Assembly: GCA_030638785.1 (NCBI GenBank)
Contig: DAOWDY010000172.1
Location: forward strand, 1 to 6,340
Reading direction: 5' to 3'
DNA from: Candidatus Thorarchaeota archaeon
GTDB lineage: Archaea > Asgardarchaeota > Thorarchaeia > Thorarchaeales > Thorarchaeaceae
Length of the DNA: 6,340 bases
This document shows positions 1 through 5,578 of this stretch, in pieces. Position 1 is the first letter of the stretch. Every line of letters begins with the position of its first letter. The position numbers were made by a program, and so were the translations under genes. The notes under the pieces are model-generated. The model had not been told where the DNA came from and ran no database searches. It saw only the letters and a list, made by a program, of their open reading frames with translations.

Positions 1-2932
1 AGATTATAGTGAACCCCCTAATGGCCACAAAGAACTTCTAGGTGCTAGTGAATCTGAACTTGAAGTTTATTCTCTGGTCATTGCATATGGGAATGCAACT
101 CTCGGAGACCTTGCACTTCTTAGTAAGGGAAGGTCTCTAGACCAGATTGTAACCCAGATTGATGGGCTCAAGGAAAAGAATATGATAGTGGAACTTCCAG
201 GATTGATACCAAGATATCACGCTGTTCCACCGTTTGACGGACTTGCAGAGGAAGTCAGAGAGGTTTCACAAAGGATACAATCTATGCGAGATGAGCTGAA
301 AGAACAGATTCGTGAAGCATCTACGACCGTACGAGATGCACTGATTGCTATGACACGAGAGAACCTAGAGTCCGTGTCGACTCAGAAAAGCAGTACTGAA
401 AGTGCAAAAACCTCGTCCATGCAGAAAGTCAGATCCAAGACAGATACTTGGAACACACTAAAAGAAGCGACTCAGGAGAAATATGAGAGCGAGTCAACTG
501 ATATGTTATCAAATTGGAAAGAATCTTCCTCTAACATGATCGACTCATCAAAGAACGACCTCCAGAGCATGATGTCTGAGTCAGGAATCAGGTTGAAGCA
601 GTCTATCGAATCTGCAAAGACAGACGCTAGTGAGATTGCAAATTCCTTCGAGTCGGACTTTTCCTCCTCAATGTCACAGCTTGAATCTTCAACCAAGGTA
701 CGAATTCAAGAGGAATCGAAATCTATAGAAAATACACTAAATCAGCGGAAGGAAACTGTTCAGGGGAGAATGAACGAAATTGAGGGAAATGTTACTTCCT
801 CATTGAATTCGATTAACCAGTCGATGTCCTCAACATTGAGTTCTGCAGGAGAAGAAGTCACCAATTCAATATCAGAGGGTGAGTCACAGATTACTCAGAT
901 CGTCAACTCTGCTGTTTCAGATATTGAAAATCAATATACCGTATTGGAACAGGAGATCGAAGAGGCACTTCGAGATAAGGCTACAGAAGAAGAAGTCTAT
1001 CTGCAAGAACATGGTACAAAACTAGAGCAGTCTTACTCAACAATGAAAGCACATCAGGATGCTGCAACTCAGAACCTTCACTCAAAGTTAGATGAAACAC
1101 ATTCAGAACTCTCAGCTTCAGCAGAAACAAGTATTCAGTCAATCTCAAGCAAGATCGATGAGTTTGAGTCACGTTCACAATCATTTGTGGACACAACAAT
1201 GAAATCGATGAAGAATGCTGCCAGTTCATCCATTCAAAGTAATTACGAGTCACTCAAACAATATTCGTCAGAGGTTACTCAGGACACTCACTCTCTAATG
1301 AATATCCGAAAAGAGAAACTGAAGAATAGTTTGGAGCAGATGGTTGGTAATATTCAGACCATCGTTGCTCAAGAAATCGAATTGATTTCTAAATCTCTTG
1401 ATGAACTTTCAGTCAAGATTGATTCTAGTTATCAGGGGATGATAACTGCTATGGGAGCCTCAGCAGATCATTCAAACCAAGAACTTGAATCCAAGCTTGG
1501 CGATTTGAATCAAGCAACAACTGCTGCACTCACACAGGTGTCAGGCGAAGCAAAGACGGCATTGGATAGCCTTAGTACGGAACTTCAGAATACAATTAAG
1601 ATATCGAAGGATGCATCTCTCACTACGACCTCTGAATTCAAACAAGCAGCAACTTCAGTTTCAGACAGCTTCGAAGAATCAAAGAATGTTCTCATTCAAT
1701 CAACAGGGGACAAGCTGCGTCAGACTACTGAATCCCTTTCAGCTAGTGTGTCTTCAATTGCATCAGATGGTCGTAGCAGAGTACAAGAAAGTTCTACGAC
1801 AACCATCAATACTCTTAGAGGCTCAATGCGAGGGACATCTGAAAGAGTTGCATCGGAATTAGAATCATCGAAAACAACAACAGGTGATGCGTTAAGCACT
1901 GCCTCACAGGATGCAAAAACTTCACTCTCATCCGCAGCAGATGATTTTACAAATGTGATAGATGAGGTCAAACAGGGCACAGTCAATACATTATCTTCTG
2001 TTTCCTCATTAATCTCCAATCACAAAGATGAATCCAATAATAAGATCCAAGAGGGTGTGCAATCGTTAGTGTCTGGAATCGAGGGTAAGATGGAAATGGG
2101 AAGGCAAGAGGCTGACAGTATAATCATGAATGCTTCCTCAAAAGTTGATGGAGCTAATGAAGAACAAAAGCAATCCCTATCATCCGCAGGTGAAGACCTC
2201 AAATCTAAATCAGGGTCTCTACTCTCTACTCATCTTGAGAGTACTGGGGCGGAACTAGATGGTATCACGTCGAAGGTCACACAGGACATTGGAGAGAGCT
2301 ATCAGAAGTTGGAGGATCAGCTTGAATCTTTGAACGGTACATTGACTCGATCTATCGACAAGCTTGAGGAAAGCCCGATGATCGGATTAACTGATGAAAC
2401 TCTCGAAGCGGCATTTGCATCTAGCGGAGACGAGGTTGATACTCAGGACATTGCCGAGCGACTCTCAAAGGTTTGGGAGCGAGTGCGTGCCGCCGATTTT
2501 CCAGGAGCAAAGAAGACCTGGAATGTTGTTACCAGGGATGCTGTCAATGCACACATCAAGGATATGCTGGGACGAGCGAAATCTAAAGTGACTCTCATTA
2601 TTCCTGAAGCTAGTGATGTTCCTACTGAAACCCTGAAGGAGCTCAAGACCGTAGTGGGAGTTGAGCTGGTCCTGACAGAAAGCGGTTCACTTGGACCTAA
2701 TGTCAAGTCGCTTGTGGGAAAGGGCAATATTCGTGTCAGGCTTAGGAGCGAAAAGGATGTCTTTGCATGTGTCCGTGACAGCGAAGAGGTCCTTATGGCA
2801 CCAGCTGCGTCAGAGGACAGTGATGTAATTGGAGTTGTTTCTGAGGACGATGGATTCGTCAAGTTTGTGATGAGCATTGTTGGGCCAATATTCCAAGCAA
2901 AGACCAAACTTGTGAAACCTGAAGACCTTTAG
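1..2932 (+). CDS. TrmB-like winged-helix protein with giant 11-residue-repeat rod (5' partial)
   Basis: The frame is open from base 2 to the stop at 2930-2932: 976 codons, with no start codon that fits before the window edge. The ATG at 182 is internal, because the 60 codons before it encode most of a TrmB-type winged helix: LGASESELEVYSLV (helix 1), TLGDLALLSKG, a recognition helix near residues 45-58, and a wing ending RYHAVPP (residues 71-77). Residues 80-783 form a Ser/Thr/Gln/Glu/Lys-rich rod of 64 gap-free 11-residue units. Residues ~792-976 are globular, with W840 in KKTWNVVTRDAV, then ...GRAKSKVTLIIPEA, resembling the PLD-like effector domain of TrmB regulators. No signal peptide or membrane segment is visible, so it is probably cytosolic. 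The only cysteine is in VFACVRD. TrmB proteins are usually about 250-350 residues, so the rod is an extreme insertion. A DNA-binding role is inferred from the fold; target and ligand are unknown. It could also be a structural or nucleoid-tethering protein. Confidence 0.9.
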   Translation, partial: DYSEPPNGHKELLGASESELEVYSLVIAYGNATLGDLALLSKGRSLDQIVTQIDGLKEKNMIVELPGLIPRYHAVPPFDGLAEEVREVSQRIQSMRDELKEQIREASTTVRDALIAMTRENLESVSTQKSSTESAKTSSMQKVRSKTDTWNTLKEATQEKYESESTDMLSNWKESSSNMIDSSKNDLQSMMSESGIRLKQSIESAKTDASEIANSFESDFSSSMSQLESSTKVRIQEESKSIENTLNQRKETVQGRMNEIEGNVTSSLNSINQSMSSTLSSAGEEVTNSISEGESQITQIVNSAVSDIENQYTVLEQEIEEALRDKATEEEVYLQEHGTKLEQSYSTMKAHQDAATQNLHSKLDETHSELSASAETSIQSISSKIDEFESRSQSFVDTTMKSMKNAASSSIQSNYESLKQYSSEVTQDTHSLMNIRKEKLKNSLEQMVGNIQTIVAQEIELISKSLDELSVKIDSSYQGMITAMGASADHSNQELESKLGDLNQATTAALTQVSGEAKTALDSLSTELQNTIKISKDASLTTTSEFKQAATSVSDSFEESKNVLIQSTGDKLRQTTESLSASVSSIASDGRSRVQESSTTTINTLRGSMRGTSERVASELESSKTTTGDALSTASQDAKTSLSSAADDFTNVIDEVKQGTVNTLSSVSSLISNHKDESNNKIQEGVQSLVSGIEGKMEMGRQEADSIIMNASSKVDGANEEQKQSLSSAGEDLKSKSGSLLSTHLESTGAELDGITSKVTQDIGESYQKLEDQLESLNGTLTRSIDKLEESPMIGLTDETLEAAFASSGDEVDTQDIAERLSKVWERVRAADFPGAKKTWNVVTRDAVNAHIKDMLGRAKSKVTLIIPEASDVPTETLKELKTVVGVELVLTESGSLGPNVKSLVGKGNIRVRLRSEKDVFACVRDSEEVLMAPAASEDSDVIGVVSEDDGFVKFVMSIVGPIFQAKTKLVKPEDL
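239..2350 (+). repeat. 64 consecutive hendecad (11-residue, 33-nt) units in the rod
   Basis: Cut every 11 residues from the glycine codon at 239, the protein gives 64 full units (704 residues, 2112 nt) with no phase slip. Hydrophobic residues fall at unit positions 2, 5 (less strictly) and 9, the 3-4-4 spacing of hendecad coiled coils. By eye about 50 of the 64 position-2 residues are L, I, V, M, Y or A. Typical units are RMNEIEGNVTS, SLDELSVKIDS and SIQSISSKIDE. There is no proline from 233 to 2374 (714 residues). I saw no long near-identical DNA copies, so this is an old, diverged periodicity, not a recent tandem expansion. It is a protein-level repeat read from the translation. Confidence 0.88.
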
Positions 2933-2959
2933 AAAGCGCTGCTTTAGGAGTCCCTGTCT

Positions 2960-2986
2960 GGATGGGTAATCAATGTTTGCCCATTC
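2960..2986 (+). terminator. Possible stem-loop after the TrmB-like gene
   Basis: As RNA, GGAUGGGU (2960-2967) can pair over 8 bp, two of them G-U wobbles, with GCCCAUUC (2979-2986) around an 11-nt loop. It lies 28 bases after the stop codon, in the 74-bp gap between two convergent genes. There is no strong T-run after it, and archaeal termination depends mainly on T-tracts, so its role as a terminator is only a guess. A shorter AAAGC/GCTTT dyad lies just before it at 2933-2945. Confidence 0.25.
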
Positions 2987-3006
2987 TTACAGTACTTCTA
3001 CACCTC

Positions 3007-3786
3007 TCACTTACATATGAAGAACAAGAATGATGCAGGTTCCGTGCCTATTGATTTAACCCTTTTCTTCAATAGTTCTGCCTCTTGACTTAGTTCTTTG
3101 AACCTAGGATGATCTATTATCCGTTCTAGAATCTCATCAATTTCACGTAATGCGAATTCAATAATGTCTTTGTTCTTAGAATCTCCACACTTTTCCATAT
3201 CTTCACAAAATAAGCATTTTACATAACGTTGTGATTCGAAGTCTTCAATGCTGCTGAATTTCATTGACCTAACAAGTTCTCTAAGCTGCTCTCGAGATAG
3301 CGTTTCAAAATGAGGAACCCCCCTGATTGAATCTACCTTTGCGTCCCAGTGATGCACAAGAGTTTCAGTCTGTTTAGCCTCATTCTGATCGTCATCGCAG
3401 AACATCTCTTGGATAATAAGATGACCTCCTGGTTTTAACACACGCTGCATTTCATCAAGTACCTTATTCGGTTTTTCCAGATGATGAATGGAAAATGAAA
3501 TACAGACTGTGTCAAAGGAATTATCATCAAATGTCATTTTTTCAGCATTCATTCCGATAAACTCTACTGGTTCATCATTGAATTTGCTTCTGGCTTTCTC
3601 CAAATCCTCTTCAGAAATATCGATGCCTATGAAAGAGTCATAATCCCTCAGTATCTTCATTAGGGTTTTGATGAAACTGCCTTCAGAGGTTCCCACATCA
3701 AGGACCTTTCCACCAGACATTTCTCCCAGCCGTTTGCATATCTCTACAGCTCCAGAACTTTTCATTGATGCAGATAGCTTTTGCAT
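3007..3786 (-). CDS. Class I SAM-dependent methyltransferase (Methyltransf_11 / UbiE-like)
   Basis: A 259-residue protein predicted to transfer a methyl group from S-adenosylmethionine. Motif I is VLDVGTSEG (residues 28-36). The acidic end of strand 2 is D56 in GIDIS. FDTVCISFSIHHL (91-103) and VLKPGGHLII (116-125) are the usual motif III/post-motif signatures. The C-terminal half (HHWDAKVDSIRGVPHF, 145-160) looks like the lid of archaeal type-11 methyltransferases. C191, C194 and C200 in KCLFCEDMEKC could bind a metal, but this is not proven. The ATG at 3784-3786 has GGAG nine bases upstream (CTCC at 3796-3799 on the + strand), which supports it. It lies 71 bp downstream of the hydrolase gene on the same strand, so co-transcription is possible, although inverted repeats fill the gap. 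The substrate is unknown and cannot be read from the sequence. No membrane segment is seen. Confidence 0.93.
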   Translation of the reverse strand: MQKLSASMKSSGAVEICKRLGEMSGGKVLDVGTSEGSFIKTLMKILRDYDSFIGIDISEEDLEKARSKFNDEPVEFIGMNAEKMTFDDNSFDTVCISFSIHHLEKPNKVLDEMQRVLKPGGHLIIQEMFCDDDQNEAKQTETLVHHWDAKVDSIRGVPHFETLSREQLRELVRSMKFSSIEDFESQRYVKCLFCEDMEKCGDSKNKDIIEFALREIDEILERIIDHPRFKELSQEAELLKKRVKSIGTEPASFLFFICK

Positions 3787-3795
3787 TTCTTACAA

Positions 3796-3799
3796 CTCC
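3796..3799 (-). promoter_or_regulatory. Shine-Dalgarno of the methyltransferase gene
   Basis: On the minus strand GGAG lies nine bases before the ATG at 3784-3786. It matches the archaeal anti-SD core and supports that start. Confidence 0.55.
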
Positions 3800-3801
3800 A
3801 T

Positions 3802-3840
3802 GATAATACGCCTTTACATAGATAAATCCAGTATTATCTA
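3802..3840. promoter_or_regulatory. Inverted-repeat cluster (GATAA boxes) between hydrolase and methyltransferase genes
   Basis: TAGATAA (3819-3825) and TTATCTA (3834-3840) form a perfect 7-bp inverted repeat around 8 bases. The right arm, read as GTATTATC (3831-3838), is also the exact 8-bp complement of GATAATAC at 3802-3809, so one arm can pair with either of two partners. The element is 16-54 bp upstream of the methyltransferase ATG and starts 18 bp past the hydrolase stop. On the minus strand it contains the TATA-like TTTATCTA, about 32 bases before the ATG. It could be an operator over a methyltransferase promoter, or an RNA structure between two genes of one transcript. The symmetry is directly seen; the function is inferred. 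Confidence 0.45.
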
Positions 3841-3857
3841 CGCAAAGATGCAGCAAT

Positions 3858-4955
3858 TTAGTTTCCACAGCATTGTTTCTGGTCCTTTGATTCATTCTCA
3901 TGGATTCTGTGAACAGCTTTAGTATCATCTTTGCCAACGATGATTTCTCGAATCCCATTCACCAGTGGTTCTACATCATCAGGGTCATAATTTGAGAGAA
4001 CAATTACTGTGTACCCTGCTTTGAAGAACTTAAGATATAGTGCACTTAGACCTGGTGCTCCACCTGCAAGAGCGATAGCACTTGGTGAGGAATCTTGATC
4101 GGCACCTATCGGTAGTATCGCCATCTTGGTATGTTTCGCATCGAGCAGTTGTTCTCCAGTTAGAGCCAAATCGAATCTATGAAGATCTCGAACAGTGGAG
4201 TGTCCACCCCCTGCAGAACTACCTCTTGTTCCAATCACGTAGTTGTTGTTTCTTCTTGGTTCTTCAAGAGAACCATCTTCATCATCTGGGCAGCAACCCA
4301 TCTTTCTTGTATATCCTGTGGCGAGATTAGGGATTGGCTTGTCCAATTCATAATGGTCCGAGTGAGTCATACCTGCGGGTTCGTAGATATTTTTTCTGAT
4401 GTAATCAAAGTAATCTAATCCACTGACTGCTTCAACAATTTTGCCGAGGACAACATATCCAGCGTTACTGTAGAATCTCTCTTCTCCAGGTTCAAATTGG
4501 AGTGGTTGGTCAATGAATAGTTCAACAAAATCATCGAGCTTTCTTAGGTTCCAGTTGTTCATTCTGAATTTATCATTGAAGTAATCTCCGAGCCCTGAAG
4601 TGAATGACAATAGGTGTCGGATAGTTACCTTTGATGCAATTTCATCCTTGAAATCAGGAATGTGTTTTCCTACAAGATCATCTAGGTCTAACAACCCCTT
4701 CTGAAGAAGTTGAAGAATAGCTATCTTTGTGAATTGCTTATTCAGTGACCCTATGTTGTAAATCGTATCAACGTCATTTGGAACATTGAATCTCTTGCAA
4801 GCAAACCCATATGCTTTCTCAAAGGCAACTTCCTCTCCTTTTGCAATGAGAACTGTTCCAGAGAATACATCCTCATCAACCATTTCCTGAATCCGGTTTT
4901 CTATTTCTTTAACGATATGCTCTGACATCAATATCATCCTATATAGTCGAATCAT
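3858..4955 (-). CDS. Serine beta-lactamase-fold hydrolase (beta-lactamase/AmpC/CubicO family, S12-like)
   Basis: A 365-residue protein from the first ATG. S70-L-N-K73 in NIGSLNKQFT is the SxxK nucleophile/base motif and Y162-S-N164 is the YxN motif. HLLSFTSGL (114-122), PGEERFYSNAGY and GSSAGGGHSTVRDL (245-258) are further family signatures. The third active-site motif, usually a His-x-Gly-type in AGGAPG-context relatives, reads A297-G-G, so the histidine is absent. No signal peptide is visible, unlike secreted beta-lactamases, which suggests a cytosolic esterase, peptidase or amidase. A true antibiotic-degrading role is not supported. The ATG at 4926-4928 (residue 10, MSEHIV) is the likelier start: GGATGAT lies just before it, and the first ATG sits inside a perfect dyad. 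The tail ends QCCGN. The gene is divergent from the ArsR-like regulator, which may control it. Substrate unknown. Confidence 0.92.
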   Translation of the reverse strand: MIRLYRMILMSEHIVKEIENRIQEMVDEDVFSGTVLIAKGEEVAFEKAYGFACKRFNVPNDVDTIYNIGSLNKQFTKIAILQLLQKGLLDLDDLVGKHIPDFKDEIASKVTIRHLLSFTSGLGDYFNDKFRMNNWNLRKLDDFVELFIDQPLQFEPGEERFYSNAGYVVLGKIVEAVSGLDYFDYIRKNIYEPAGMTHSDHYELDKPIPNLATGYTRKMGCCPDDEDGSLEEPRRNNNYVIGTRGSSAGGGHSTVRDLHRFDLALTGEQLLDAKHTKMAILPIGADQDSSPSAIALAGGAPGLSALYLKFFKAGYTVIVLSNYDPDDVEPLVNGIREIIVGKDDTKAVHRIHENESKDQKQCCGN

Positions 4956-4971
4956 TTCGATTCTATCGAAA
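4955..4971. promoter_or_regulatory. 17-bp perfect dyad, candidate operator
   Basis: TTTCGAT (4955-4961), TCT, ATCGAAA (4965-4971) is a perfect 7+7-bp inverted repeat. It lies between the divergent hydrolase and ArsR-like genes, about 20-35 bp on the hydrolase side of the shared TATA-like box, where a hydrolase transcript would begin. A symmetric site of this size suits a homodimeric winged-helix repressor such as the protein encoded next door. Binding is inferred. Confidence 0.5.
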
Positions 4972-4989
4972 CATAACTATGGCGTCGAA

Positions 4990-4997
4990 CTTATAAG
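4990..4997. promoter_or_regulatory. Self-complementary TATA-like box (CTTATAAG)
   Basis: CTTATAAG is a perfect palindrome in the divergent intergenic region. For the ArsR-like gene it predicts a transcription start near 5019 and a leader of about 22 bases that carries a good Shine-Dalgarno. The bases before it (GTCGAA) are a plausible BRE. Because it is symmetric, it could also face the hydrolase gene, with a start near 4967 inside the 17-bp dyad. The BRE is weaker in that direction. Confidence 0.5.
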
Positions 4998-5029
4998 GTC
5001 TCTTCCAGAAGCAACACTGGACAGTTGTT

Positions 5030-5034
5030 GAGGT
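5030..5034 (+). promoter_or_regulatory. Shine-Dalgarno of the ArsR-like gene
   Basis: GAGGT lies six bases before the ATG at 5041, matching the archaeal anti-SD sequence and fixing the start. Confidence 0.65.
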
Positions 5035-5040
5035 CGAAAA

Positions 5041-5577
5041 ATGACTCTACCAGAACTACTCTCAGACCCAGTAAGAGCCCGTATCTATATTGAAGTTCTT
5101 ATCAATAAAGAGATGACAGCACAAGATTTCATGAAGAAAATTGAAATCAGCCGCAGTACCATGTCACATCATCTCTCGAGGTTTGTTGAGGAAGAGGTAC
5201 TGAGAGTTAGAGTTGGTTCTGAGAAGTATCAGAGATCTATCAAGTACTACAGTATAAACCCAGGTCACTCTGAAGAGCTTGTGATAGATTCATCACAAGA
5301 CCCTAAAGGTGAAAGAAAGAAAGCCTTCCTTGAGTCCTCAGCAGCCCATCTTCAGGTTATTTCTAATCTCATGTTGGAACGTACTGATACTCCTAAGAAG
5401 AAGGGTGCAGTCACATTTGCATTCAGTTTTCTATCTGAAGAGGAAGCTAACATCTGGATGGAGGAATTCCAAAGATTCCAGAAACGTGTTCAAACAATAT
5501 GTGGTAAGAAGATACAGGATTGTGAAACCACTTCTTTTTCACACATTGCATTCGGTGGAATGATTCCAACGGAATGA
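5041..5577 (+). CDS. ArsR-like winged helix-turn-helix transcriptional regulator
   Basis: A 178-residue protein. Residues ~4-75 form an ArsR-type winged helix: LLSDPVRARIYIEVLI (the usual L-DPVR-RIL-like helix 1), MTAQDFMKKIEI (helix 2), and recognition helix SRSTMSHHLSRFVEE (37-51), followed by the wing with RVRVGSEKYQR. The C-terminal half (~85-178) is mostly helical and probably serves dimerisation or sensing. The canonical ArsR metal box (CxC in the recognition helix) is absent, so arsenic or cadmium sensing is not expected. C154, C161 and H168, spaced seven apart, are the only obvious candidate ligand or redox residues. The start is fixed by GAGGT six bases upstream. The gene diverges from the hydrolase and is separated by a dyad-rich promoter region, the classic layout of a local autoregulated repressor. 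The inducer is unknown. Confidence 0.92.
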   Translation: MTLPELLSDPVRARIYIEVLINKEMTAQDFMKKIEISRSTMSHHLSRFVEEEVLRVRVGSEKYQRSIKYYSINPGHSEELVIDSSQDPKGERKKAFLESSAAHLQVISNLMLERTDTPKKKGAVTFAFSFLSEEEANIWMEEFQRFQKRVQTICGKKIQDCETTSFSHIAFGGMIPTE

Positions 5578-5578
5578 T

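Larger units (their letters stand above)
4947..5038. repeat. Cluster of TCGAA/TTCGA boxes in the divergent promoter region
   Basis: TCGAA occurs at 4947, 4966, 4985 and 5034, and its complement TTCGA at 4956. The first three are at exact 19-bp steps, and the first two extend to TCGAATCAT and TCGAAACAT. Chance would give about 0.2 such 5-mers, both strands counted, in 92 bp. The last box overlaps the end of the regulator's Shine-Dalgarno. Likely repeated half-sites of one regulator; this is inferred. Confidence 0.45.

Noticed and set aside
981..1253. Minus-strand open frame inside the rod, and similar ones at 472-696, 1720-2019 and 2020-2202
   Set aside because: The Ser/Glu/Gln-rich rod gives few stops on the complement. 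None has a Shine-Dalgarno, a family signature or independent spacing.
239..2350. Rod as a chemoreceptor (MCP) signalling domain
   Set aside because: The Ser/Ala/Gln-rich helix resembles MCP coils, but there is no membrane segment, HAMP domain or conserved hairpin tip, and the period is 11, not the heptads of MCPs.
2443..2907. 154-codon open frame on the minus strand
   Set aside because: Lies wholly antisense to the C-terminal domain of the TrmB-like gene. Its translation is Ser/Thr/Leu-rich with no recognisable fold, as expected from the complement of that coding sequence.
1..2932. SMC- or Rad50-like protein
   Set aside because: A long coil with globular ends suggested it, but there is no Walker A/B or ABC signature at either end, and no central hinge domain.
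3698..3958. 86-codon minus-strand frame bridging the hydrolase and methyltransferase genes
   Set aside because: Overlaps the ends of two well-supported genes in another frame and has no recognisable domain.
4082..4418. Two overlapping plus-strand frames antisense to the hydrolase
   Set aside because: Shadows of the hydrolase coding strand; no start signals and no homology-like features.
3858..4955. Antibiotic-resistance beta-lactamase
   Set aside because: No signal peptide, a divergent third motif, and closer likeness to CubicO/esterase-type relatives. The fold alone does not show antibiotic hydrolysis.
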